64,000 nucleotides of DNA, taken from the NCBI GenBank assembly GCA_001466705.2, contig LATX02000213.1, positions 1 to 64,000 on the forward strand. Direction: 5' to 3'. Below, piece after piece: positions 11,848 through 22,178 of the stretch (position 1 is its first letter; every line of letters starts with the position of its first letter). The translations under genes and the position numbers were made by a program. Under the pieces are notes generated by a model, which was not told the origin of the DNA, ran no database searches, and was given only the letters and a program-made list of their open reading frames with translations. This DNA is from Moniliophthora roreri (taxonomy: Eukaryota; Basidiomycota; Agaricomycetes; Agaricales; Marasmiaceae).

Positions 11848-12055
11848 GATTTATCTCTAGAGTATGTATTACTGGTCTCTATAGTTTGTAGATATTGTGC
11901 ACATTGCTTTTGATTACAACAGCCGTTTCAAAAGAGAACTGATCAAGGAACACGCTTCTATCAATAAGATTCGTATCGTCTCCATCCGCTTCATCCTCAT
12001 CGTTGGGATCCAAACGGACATTCAATGCTCCGGCAGGATTGTTTGCCTCATCAAC
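11848..12055 (-). pseudogene. Relic 2 of the GPN1 3' end
   Basis: Matches the 3' flank and acidic C-terminal exon of GPN1 (about 19585-19990), but with an internal deletion of roughly 190 bp at 11935. The conserved reading [19 protein letters not shown] corresponds to the acidic tail of the intact gene. Upstream exons, including the GTPase core, are absent. Position and orientation relative to the A1 stop are the same as for relic 1 and for real GPN1. Confidence 0.85.
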
Positions 12056-12443
12056 AGTCAGCACCATTGGCGGTGGAGTAGGATGCAGTCGAGGTAAGAT
12101 AGACGCCCCCGTATACTCACCACACACCTGTCCAAGCCGTGATGTACTTAATTTTCGGAGGATCCGCCGGGGGGGGGGGGGGGGGAGGCGCAGTAACCGT
12201 CTCCAGAGTGTGAGTGTGATGTATCAAGTTGGGGGATACGATGTATGCTCTGCTGATCCGCTGTTGCAGACTAGAGCAGAAGCTCTGACCCATTATAAAG
12301 CCAAGGTCGAATACATACGAACGAACTTGGAGACCCTGGAGGAGACGTGAGCGAAGAAACGGGATGATATGAATGCTATTATCAATGTAGTGCAACAGAA
12401 GCTCAAAGCCCAGACTCAAACTTCGGGTGCAACAAAGGCATGA
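12056..12443 (+). pseudogene. Relic 2 of a prefoldin subunit 5-like last exon
   Basis: From the acceptor CTGTTGCAG (12261-12269) the strand reads TRAEALTHYKAKVEYIR, then NLETLEE, an in-frame TGA, and KKRDDMNAIINVVQQKLKAQ, ending in a TGA at 12441-12443. It has the prefoldin-5 C-terminal helix pattern. It lacks the 66-bp insert found in relic 1. No intact prefoldin 5 gene occurs in the window, so the source lies elsewhere or was lost. Confidence 0.65.
12169..12185. repeat. 17-bp poly-G run
   Basis: Uninterrupted G tract inside the prefoldin relic spacer. The paralogous position near 3650 has no such run, so it expanded after duplication or is a sequencing error. Confidence 0.8.
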
Positions 12444-12644
12444 TGTACAAGCTATTCGTTCATATCCTTCTACTTGTTCGCGTCGCATCATTGAGTTGAT
12501 ACCTGAGGTCGGATCCCAACATTTGACAACACCACGAACGAAAGCATGTTATTCTACACGATAATAATACAACAATATCCAGAAATATGAAAGCAATAAC
12601 ATCAAAACAAGGTCAGATCATAACGACAAAGATTTAACGAGATA

Positions 12645-15411
12645 CTAGCGAGTTTTACTTTTTATCCGCGGCCTCAAGTTATATCGTGAGGTCTCCGAAC
12701 GAGTTGCATGAGATGGCCCAGACGCCTGTGTATCATGCTGTACGACGCTCGAACCTCGAGGGCGTCTGGATCTGGACTGATCCGAAGCAGAAGCTCGCCC
12801 CTTGCCTGCACGCGCTTTGGGCCGAGTCGTCGTTTCTTCGACCTCTTCCTCAGCTTCTTCCTCGGCCTTCTCTGGATCCCTGGTGATTGCGTTAATAATC
12901 CGCTCGGCTATTTGCTCTTGGGGAATTAGATCCATCGCTTGACTGAGCTCGTCAAGTCTGACAAGCGCGACACGGGAAGAGTCAGGTCCACGAAGAACGT
13001 CTGATTCGATGTCTTCTAAGTCTTTCCCGAGGACTGCGATGACCGGTAAGATCCCATGTGGGCAAACTTGGGGGCAGATACCGGGAAGCGAGTCCAGAGC
13101 GTCTAAAATATCTGAAGATGGGTCGTCGGTGTCCTGGAAACAACGTCAAGAGATGACAGATACCAGAATAGAACGAAGAACTTGCCGACTCTCGGAAGAG
13201 ATTTTCTGCTTGTAGATTATGTGCAGTATCCCGGATTTTGGTAACGATATCCTCGTCTGCTAACGAATGAAGAACTCGCATGGTGGCCCAAAAGCGAGTG
13301 TTATTCGAAAGTTTGACGATGAAAATAAGGGTAGCGGTAGTTCCTGTCAAATGGAAGCAGAATGGAGTCCGGTGGTGGTGTCTCATCCATGACAGCGTAT
13401 CAGCGAGTGTGGTTGAATAGGTGACGAGCGTCCGCTGCATACGATCCACGTGTCGTAGAGGACTCTCTACCACTTTATCACCACCTTGCTTTCGAATCAC
13501 GATGTCTGCATTTCGTCTTGACCATGTTGGGATCGGCTTGGAGAGTGCGAAGATGTCCAATATCCGACGACTTCTACCGAAAACGAGTGCCAGTGCAAAC
13601 GCTAGATATGCGGGTGGATGTCGCGGTGACATTGCCGGGTCAACCAAGTGGTCTAGGAAGTACTGATAGTTGAGTATCGAGGCGGGCGTCTCTCCCTCGT
13701 TGCCTGAGAACCACGTCACAGCTCGGGCAATGATGAGCGGTTCGTCGACAACGATATGTGAACACCGTGAATCGGCGAAACGTCCCATGCCCTCGTTGAC
13801 CAGGATAATGGCCTCAGCAGAATATCCTGGGTTCGACGAAGAGAGAATGGTGTCCATCAACGCGAGATGAACATAAGAACGCAACCTTCGGTCTGAATGG
13901 ATGATGTCAGGAACGTGTACCACAACATATATCAAATCACCCACACCTATGCTCATCCTTTCGAAGTCCAACAGGGCCAAGGGAATGATGTCGGTGGGAG
14001 GTCGTACACCATAGTGAACATCTCGCGGAAAATATCCAGACCCTTGTTGTATGACCATGTCCAAGTAGGTGAGAGGTTTCGCATAGGTATGCTCCAGCAG
14101 AATTGCGACGTAAGCGGATGTGAATCGATATCTAGGGAGAATGTCAAACATTTGTAAGCTTTTCAAAACAAGATGGCGAACCTTCCTCGCATCCATTTCC
14201 ACAAGCGAAGTGTTAAAGGTTCCCCGACAGATTCCCAGAGGTCTTCAGGCAAAAATTGCTGGACGTAACTGCTTTGATGGTCTTGTCGGTTGAAAGATCC
14301 TGTATGAGAACTCCAGGTGAAATCCGCCCATTCACCACTACTGTCAAAAAACTCCCGAGGTATTTCGGTTCCAGTGACGACGAAAACGAACGGCAAGGTT
14401 CCCAAATGCTCTCGCCATGTCTTTAGCATGGCTTTGAGTAATGGATAATAATTACCGTGATCGTCACGGAATGACTTCGGGCATGCTTTCACTGCAACAT
14501 TGGCCTCGTCAAGGACAATGAATATCCTGGCCGAGTTGCCCAAGGCTACGATAATTTCATTTGCCGTCTGAGCGATCGCGCTATCGATGACTTCATCCTC
14601 GACGTCCGCGTCAGACATAGTTTCACATAGGTCGACGAAAACGTCCGCGAAGCGATCCGTGAATTTCTCGTGTTCGCTTTGAAGGTTAGGCTGTAGTTGA
14701 AAGTGTAGCCATAGCTTCCGCTGTTCTTGGGATAGATCACCCAGTGAGTTTGCGTGGTCTAGAAAGGATTTGAAGACCAACAGTCTTGCTAACAAGATAC
14801 GGCTCGCGTGTCTACGAGCGAGTCGTATGTTGAAGGCGGTCGCTTCTGTGGCCTCGGGTTCAGGGAGGCGGGAGGGGAAAAGAACGAAACCAATTTCTTT
14901 GGATAGACTTTCCACCATAAATTTTTGGATGTCGAAAGAGCCTAGGGAGCCGGAGTCGACGTGTGACGTGAAGTATAGTCCCCAATCATCACAAAGGCCT
15001 TCGAACATCAGACGAGTCTTGCCCGATCCAGAAGTATTCACTAGGAATCTGGCCTTGCTCAGTCCAGCGGGAAGTGATACTTCTAAGACTGACTTACGTA
15101 TTATTTCCGCTAAATGTACTATCTTTTATCGTTTTGAGGTCTTCATCGACCATATATGAACCTAAACGATGCAAAAGCATTGCAGGAAACTTGAGGCCTT
15201 CGACGTTCGGTATTTGAAGGCCGCTGATGAATGTCTCAACCTCTGAGGTCTCTTTTTGCTCGTCGAAGCCTGTTGGAGGAGGAGGGTGCCATATAGAGCG
15301 AAGTGGAAGGCCTTGCACTGCTTGAGAAAACTTCTTAGAAGTCGAAATGGAGTCCACAAGTGCAGCGACGTCTGCAGTTTGAACATGGCTCCTCCAGGAG
15401 CCTCCAGACAT
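12645..15411 (-). CDS. B3: CRN-like P-loop NTPase, B branch (853 aa)
   Basis: Exons 15411-15098, 15048-14182, 14131-13947, 13892-13186 and 13133-12645. Exons 1, 3 and 5 have exactly the same length as in B2 (314, 185, 489 nt). Walker A NTSGSGKTR and Walker B-like IVLDEANVA are intact. Intron 3 (13946-13893, 54 bp) is open in frame, so an unspliced form would add 18 residues. Intron 4 (13185-13134) begins GCAAGT and is GC-AG, as in B2. The nuclease counterpart reads IFIVKLS without the Q-x-K. The C-terminus ends SRYNLRPRIK. A2 is divergent upstream. Same inferred role and uncertainty as B2. Confidence 0.88.
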
Positions 15412-16033
15412 ATCCTAGTGTATATACCACTATAAAGGCCATAATTCTCATTGAATTGATTTTGGATTATTGGGGTGCTTGTTGGTACGTACCAGATGCA
15501 AATCGCCGTTGGTGGGTTGATGTCAACGTTGAATGCTGTGTCAACAAAGTCACGCAGGCTGAGGACGCGGGTGACGCGTGGCTATTACGGCACGCGGTTA
15601 TGCCGAGAATCAGCGAGAATCCCTGACCATCCCCCTGCAGAGGCCCAAGTACTCCCACTTCATCGCGTCGGACCGCAATAAGTATGCCAATGTCCTTCCT
15701 TCCAATCTTGGGCTATTTTACAGCCAATCTCCCTTTAGCGCTTTAGCGCCAGTCACTACGCCATCGTTGCGTGCTGGCGGGGGGCAGTGGACTGACGAAA
15801 AGCTATTCGCCGCATTGGGAACAAGGCGGTTCAAGCGTTAAGGGCAAAGCGTTAAGGGTAAAGCATCAATACTTGAACAAGGTTATTTTTCGTCATTTGC
15901 GCTTTGGGAATAAGGACCTACTTCACACGGCCGCCTTACATATATAGATGTCGTCTCTCCCGTCAACATGCGTTCAACTCGCTTTTAACCCGCACCGACC
16001 ATACTCACTCCTCCCCCGATCCCCCGCACCTTA
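15412..16033. promoter_or_regulatory. Divergent promoter region between B3 and A2
   Basis: A 622-bp spacer serving both genes. Before A2 it carries GGGAACAAGGCGG (around 15818), a short tandem repeat of AAGCGTTAAGGG (about 15833-15862), a GGGAATAAGGACC block, TTCACACG and a TATATA at 15941-15946. The order is the same before A1. These conserved blocks are the best candidates for shared regulatory sites. Confidence 0.5.
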
Positions 16034-19000
16034 ATGGCTCCCAAACCGAGTCTGGCTGAGAACATCAATCGCTTTATGATAGGTGTTGCACCATACATCA
16101 ACCAGCTGATTTCAGACGTTGAAGATCCTAAATTGACGTTATGGACTCCTGCCGAGCAATTTCGTGGAGTGGATTCGCAGATTCTCCAGTTCCTCCAAGG
16201 ACTCAGATTACCAGCCGTCATCGGTGCACCCCACAGGCCGAATCTCCTTTTTCACGACTTAGGAATGTTAGAGAGCGACGCCCTCTCCGATTCTCTGAAA
16301 TCGGTTTTTGGACCGACTGCCCACATGTGAGTGGCCGAACCTATTCATCCTTGTGACGTTTGGTCTGAGCTCTTAACTGTACGTCACAGGTTGTTGGTCA
16401 ATGTCTCTGGTTCGGGCAAAACTAGAATCGTTTTAGAGGGCCTGTTGCGTAATTGGGGCTTGTACTTCGTCTGCCAGGACGATGGGACGTTGATTGGCTC
16501 TAGAGATCTCCCTGATGCTTTAGATGATATCCCGAAGCAGCCCGGATTCACAAAAGATCTGCGCACGGTCAGCATAGCGTCTGAGAACGGTGATTTCCAG
16601 ACAGCCCTGGAAAGAAATCGCGATATTGCTGGTTTAAGATTTCACCAAGTTTTACTTGCCCGCCTTGCTATTTTCAATCAGTTCCTTCACTCGATGGAAA
16701 TGTACATGCAGCAGAATCAAGGCGCCAGCTCTGCTTACATCAAGAAGTGGCTTTATCTTCAATTGTATCCTGGATCTCTCCGTCCGAATGATGAAGACGT
16801 GTTTGTCTCGTTGACGAGATTTATATCGGGATCGACGACGAAGAGTCTGGGGAGGGAGATTGTGCGCGTCCGCGACTCGATTCGCCAGAAACTAGCGAGG
16901 CATTCTGGTGGGCTATCACATTTTTATATCGTGATCGATGAGGCCCAGGAGGCAGCTTCCAGACTTCCTAACGCATTCATGTCCGCCAAAAACATCAGCT
17001 ACAGACCAATTTTGCGCGAAGTTGTGTTTCTATGGACGAATGTCTTGAATACACATAAATCACACCTCCATATGATCTACGTCGTAACCGGAACTGGCGT
17101 TTCTGTCAAACACTTGACAGAAGCAGTTGGGTCCGCATCATTTAAACATCACGGACATAAATTCCTAGAGTCAAGTGCAACAGGTGCTTTTGACTCGCAG
17201 GAGGAGCAGGAGGCATATATTGCAAGATATGTGCCGCCGCAAGTGCTAAACACCGATATTGGGAGGAAACTGCTGGATAGAATGTGGCACTGGCTGAGAG
17301 GGCGGTGAGTGATCATCCAATTATTAGCGACAAGTTCCTCAGTCCATACGTGCATAGGTACCGGCTCACCACATCATTTCTCACCTGTTTGATTGAAAAT
17401 TGTTACTACAAGCCCCATACCTTACTAGACAAGTTCATCGAAAAGACGGCTGAATTCAGGCCTGTCGATTACGATCCCTTATCCATATCGGAAACAACAT
17501 ATCCATTTCCTTCTCCGGTGCATCATATAATGAGCGCTCCGGCCCCTGACTTCGAAAAGCTGGAAGATGGAAAAAGTGGGTGTCTCAATATGAGAAATGT
17601 TCTGAGGCTGATGCATTCACTCCCATACAGAGAACGTCTTTCGGTCAATTGTCCTGAAGACGGTGTATGAGTACACCATGAAGTCTATCGTATCACATCT
17701 CCCGGGTACAGATGGTGCCAGTCTATTGCAGTTTGGGTTTGCTCGAGTACCGTCATATGAGTCGAATATCCAGATGGATGAACGACTGGTACTACTTTCA
17801 TGCCTAAAATGGGCAAACTCCAACATGGAAGAAGAGTGCCCCTCACTTTACAGCCATGTTGCTGATTACCTCCAGCTTCACAACCCCACAGATCCCCAAA
17901 ATGGATTCGAGCACTATCTTTCTTACTACTTTGCGATGGCGTTCGGCGAGTTCACTCCGCTATGTCATATATTTGATTTCCTCAAGGACAACCATCCTCT
18001 GAGTGGTCGTCGAGCAAAATTGGTCGCGCTGAAATCATATTTCCGACCCTCGACCAAAACGGTCTATTATGAAGAAGGCATCACGAGGATCTCTTCAGAT
18101 AGTGATAATCACACCCGCGGCCATATTCTCGGTTGCGCCAGCAGCCTAGGACGAGCTCACAACCGCAAAGATCCTCAAAGTGACTTCGAACGCTGGCTTC
18201 GATTCGAGTACACCGAACCCTTCTATTTCCCTGATAACTCCGCAGCTGCAGACATTATGTTTGTCTTGAAGCTGGAGGGTACTCGTGCCGCACGAGAGTC
18301 GTATATATGGGTCGCCGTTCAAAGCAAACTTCACCAAGGGCGGCCTGCAATTCCAGACACACCCCATAATATTAAAGGCTACACAGATAGAAACCTACTC
18401 TACCTTGAACACAGTACCCTAAGTGAGGCCATCGATACCACTACACCCCGACGTTTTAGCTTATTTCTGGTATGTGCACCCTTTCTTTTGACCGGAGGTC
18501 AGCCGCTCATTGGTATTGTGCTTTTGCAGGATGACGCCAACGATGATTCTGATCAACCAATAGCCGGCCCTTCGGATATTGTAAGTTACATTCAGCCTGC
18601 TAAACACACGTTTATCAAGCATCTCCTTTCCTATCCTAGAACAAGCAAAATGAAACTGCCAAACGCAAGAGGAAACGGGACCGGATCCTGGACGCCATGA
18701 AAGGCCTCCCGAACCGCGCCGGTCGCGAACTTGCTGGCGAGTTCAGCTGTCTACGAGTCGTTGCATCTTGGCCAGCCATTACCGACTTGAAAAGGTTCGC
18801 GCAGCGCAAGAGGGACTGGCAAGACCCAGACTTTGGAGATGGGCATCCTCTGGCATGTTTGAACAGAGGTGTGCTTGTTGATCTGACCAAGGACCTCTCA
18901 CCGACGGATATTCTGACGTTATACGAAAAGAAGAAACGGTCGCGCCTACTGGGGGAGGTCCACGAAATCAGACTTGCGTCCGGTTTACGAGGAAGGGAAG

Positions 19001-19584
19001 AGGAAGTACCAGGGAGCCAGGATGATGTGCCTCAGAGCCAAGCACCTGAACCGGGTCCGGAGGTCGACTATGCCGTTCAGCTCGATGATGAGACTACTTT
19101 CGAAAGTCAGCACCTATATGTCAACAGAACCTCTTCTGTATCATCGTCCCTCGTGGGTACTGTATCTCCGATGGGCCCGGGTATGCAGAGCCATAACCCA
19201 GGTAGCGCTGGACCTCAGTTATCCGGAGCTGTCGCTATGGATATCGACTCCCGCAACGCCACGACCGCTCCGTCTCAGCCTGGATCAAGTTCAGGAATTC
19301 AGCCCCAGCCCGTGATTACTCAGAGTCGAGGGCCAGTGGTACGAGGCAAAACTAAAGTGCGTGCAAGTCAACAGGCCAAGACTAAACCCAAAGAGAAGAG
19401 ACGGACGACCTACAAATACGAGAAGGAGAAAGATGTTTCCGAGACGAGGAGAGGGAAACAACCTGCCACAGCTTCGACATTGATGCCAGCTCCAAGGAAA
19501 TCTGCGAGGTTGGCATCAAAGACGGAAGCTAAAGGCAAAGCGAAAGGTGGACCGCAAGGAAGCGACGATATGGACGTCGACTAG
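16034..19584 (+). CDS. A2: CRN-like NTPase-nuclease, A branch (1086 aa)
   Basis: Exons 16034-16326, 16390-17304, 17358-17575, 17631-18469, 18530-18580 and 18640-19584, all in frame. Walker A NVSGSGKTR, the GLYFVCQDDG segment and Walker B-like IVIDEAQEA are present. The nuclease core is intact: DIMFVLKLEG followed by IWVAVQSK. A GCASSLGRAH block and an FERWLRFEY...FPDNSAA motif precede it, as in A1. The tail is Ser/Pro-rich, then Lys/Arg-rich, ending DDMDVD. A1 and A2 share all intron positions and phases. The stop lies 170 bp from the convergent GPN1 stop, which is the arrangement copied in the relics. This unit is therefore likely closest to the ancestral layout. Confidence 0.88.
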
Positions 19585-19754
19585 GATTGATCTCTAGAGT
19601 ATGTATTACTGGACACTATAATTTGTAGATATTGTGTACATTGCTTTCGATTACAACAGCCGTTTCAAAAGATACACAGTTTGTATGTCGGTGTACGTAA
19701 TACAAGGCGAGCTGACAGAACGCCGAACGTCGCTTCATCCTGGCCGAGGCCAAT

Positions 19755-21119
19755 TTATGTTTTCTTCTGGATGACGCTGAGCCCGCGTAACATCAATGTA
19801 CTGGCCTGGCCACGGGTCTTCGCCTGGAGGAAACCAAAAGTCAGTTTGAGCTGACCAACGAACTGATCAAGGAACGCACTTCTATCAATAAGATTCGTAT
19901 CGTCGTCGTCATCGTCTCCGTCCGCTTCATCCCCATCATTGGGATCCCAACGGTCATTCAATGCTCCGGTAGGATTGTTTGCCCGATCAACAGCAAGGTC
20001 TTTCATCAACCTGTTCATCGAATCGTCTTTTGCTGCCTGCAACGTCTTTTCGCGAGTAGCACGGGCGCGTGCTAGTTCCGGGAGGTACTCTTTCTCGTAT
20101 TCCTCTCGAGAAGCTTCGACTGCCTCGAAAAACTCTTTGATACCGGCACCAGACATGCTGGAGACACCGACGGCCTTTCAAAGTCAAAGTCAGCTATAAG
20201 CTGGCGTAAGATATCAACGATGGACAGCACCTTGAGATGCTTGTAAAACTCATCCAAGACCAGACTCATACTGTGCATGAGACTGTTCATGTACGTCGGC
20301 TCGCCCTCCGAGTCCCTCGTGCCACCATGCTCCGCCAAAGCTGCCTGGAATGCTTCAAAGTCACGCATCCAGTCCAAGGCGAAATCATGGGACTGAACGT
20401 CGGTCTTGTTGAACACCAAGATGAATGGGAGTTTTGTTTTGTAGAGAATACTAGCCATGCTATCAGATACAGATTGAAGGGACGATTTTTTCCTCATACT
20501 CACCTGCATGCGTAGAGCATGTTTGACATGAACGTCGCTGGCGCGGTTGTCCGAGGCGTATCGATGATGTACGCAACGACAGTGGGTAACGACGATGCTA
20601 TAGCATCTGTGATTATGGCTCCCGAAGCCGACCAAGTGAAAATTTCGATTTGTCCTGGTGTGTCTATGATCACATAACTGGGGTAAAACAAGTCAATGGT
20701 AACCGAGCAAAAGTGAGCCGGTAACACTCACTCGACGGTCTCAGCCCTTTTATCCACCAACCCCAACACTTGGTCAAATTTTGTCGTGAAGAGATTAAGA
20801 GCGGTCAAAATCCCTCCATTGGGACCTAGATTATACCTTGACAATTTCCCAGATCACCAACTTGGGTTCAGAAGAGAAAAGTGTCGGTTACACACTGCTT
20901 CATAACCTCCTGGTAATTCACAGTGTCTCTGATATCGATATTGGCATCGAATGGGACATGGGTGACCGCTGGATCGAGGTTCAAGATGTACGGTGGTTTT
21001 GGAGGATCTTGAGAGTGCAGATACGAGTTTATTCGCTGAACAAAGGTAGACTTTCCTGCTCCTGCCATTCCTATGGTGATAACTGCCACCGGTTTCTTCT
21101 TTTCGGTCGAGGATGCCAT
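19755..21119 (-). CDS. GPN1: GPN-loop GTPase GPN1/Npa3 (380 aa)
   Basis: Exons 21119-20896, 20836-20732, 20677-20504, 20450-20231 and 20174-19755. It has the P-loop GMAGAGKST (about residues 17-25), [10 protein letters not shown], the Gly-Pro-Asn loop in YNLGPNGG, switch [14 protein letters not shown] and the base-binding NKTD. The C-terminus is acidic. The length fits the family (about 370-385 aa). GPN1 acts with other GPN GTPases in RNA polymerase II assembly and nuclear import. It is convergent with A2 and divergent, 170 bp away, from the SRA gene. The donor of intron 4 (GTGCTG) is weak. Its 3' end is duplicated twice in the A/B array. Confidence 0.95.
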
Positions 21120-21290
21120 TGTCGAAGCGGTCGTGAAAGGGCGGGAAATTTTTCACCAATTTTAGACCGCTTACTACGCCTATCAGTATTCCACACGCGG
21201 CTCCGGCTTGACACTTGCCATGTGTTTCGTAATTGAACAATGGACTCGACAATGGGCCAATAATCAACTCTTTCAAGAACCACCACGATC
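21120..21290. promoter_or_regulatory. Short divergent promoter, GPN1 / SRA gene
   Basis: At most about 170-270 bp separate the start codons of GPN1 (reverse) and the SRA-YDG gene (forward), depending on which SRA start is used. A shared bidirectional promoter is implied. No TATA box is obvious. Confidence 0.5.
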
Positions 21291-21390
21291 ATGGCTACAG
21301 AACGTTTGTACGTGAGATTTCGTTTCCAGAGGGTGGAATTATGGATGAATCTGCAGCAAGATATTGATGATTAACCCGTCAGAATACAAA

Positions 21391-22178
21391 ATGGAGATGG
21401 CAAGGAATGACGCAGACTTTGGTCATCCTAAAGGCGTCAAGGTTGGACAATGTTTCAAGGATCGGTAAGTTATACCTCTTTAGATTAATGATTATCGCTG
21501 ATAAGCTTCTAGGGATGCCCTATGGCGCGCTGGCGTTCATAAAAACCGGTTTGCTGGGATCAGCGTCTGCAAGAGGGGAGCCAACGCGATTGTGCTTTCC
21601 GGAGGATACGAAGATGATGAAGATAATGGGGATGAAATGTACGTGCTTCTTTTGGGTACACGTTACCTGGACTGACGAGAATTGGTCATAGTCTCTACAC
21701 GGGCACCGGCGGTCAAGTGGATTCATTCAGCGTAAGTATTTCAACCAGGAAGAATTTGTAACATTCGCCAATTTCATTTTTGCGCAGGCATCAGGTCATC
21801 AGGTTCACGACCAAAGCTCTTCGCATAGAATGAACCTTGCACTACAAGTTCGTACCGACTTTTTCACCGCGTCCCTGATCGACTCATCCTTTGCTCATTA
21901 GCGATCCTGCAATGCCAAGCTACCAGTGAGAGTCATCAGGGGATACAGACATAAGGCGTTTGCACCAGCATATGGGTGAGTCAATCCTTATCCCCATTTA
22001 ACAGTCCACTCATTGCAAAGAGCACAGATATCGATATGATGGGCTATACAGAGTAACTGAGGTAAATCCTCGCACAACTCAGTGTTGGACTCGTACTCAA
22101 TATTCTCTCTAGTATTACTCAGGCAAGGGTCAGAGCGGTCACACAATCTGGCGTTTCAAACTTGTTGTGCGTTCTTGA
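21391..22178 (+). CDS. Stand-alone SRA-YDG domain protein (about 157 aa)
   Basis: Exons 21391-21464, 21513-21638, 21692-21731, 21788-21847, 21902-21975, 22028-22061 and 22113-22178 join in frame. The product shows the SRA order: FGHPKGVKVG, a GVH segment, AGI, LSGGYEDDEDNGDE, YTGTGGQ, then PVRVIRGY, FAPAYGYRYDGLYRV and IWRFKL before a TGA. SRA domains bind methylated (often hemimethylated) cytosine in DNA; UHRF-type proteins add RING and PHD domains, absent here. An earlier ATG at 21291 with a GTTTGT donor would add a few residues. The gene is divergent from GPN1. Confidence is high for the domain, moderate for the exact start and stop. Confidence 0.85.

Noticed and set aside
12169..12185. 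Poly-G run as a functional G-quadruplex
   Set aside because: It lies in dead sequence, is absent from the paralogous relic, and may be a sequencing or expansion artefact.
13893..13946. Open reading through the 54-bp B3 segment as coding
   Set aside because: B2 has a GT-AG intron of 50 bp at the same point with unrelated sequence, so it is an intron that happens to be open.
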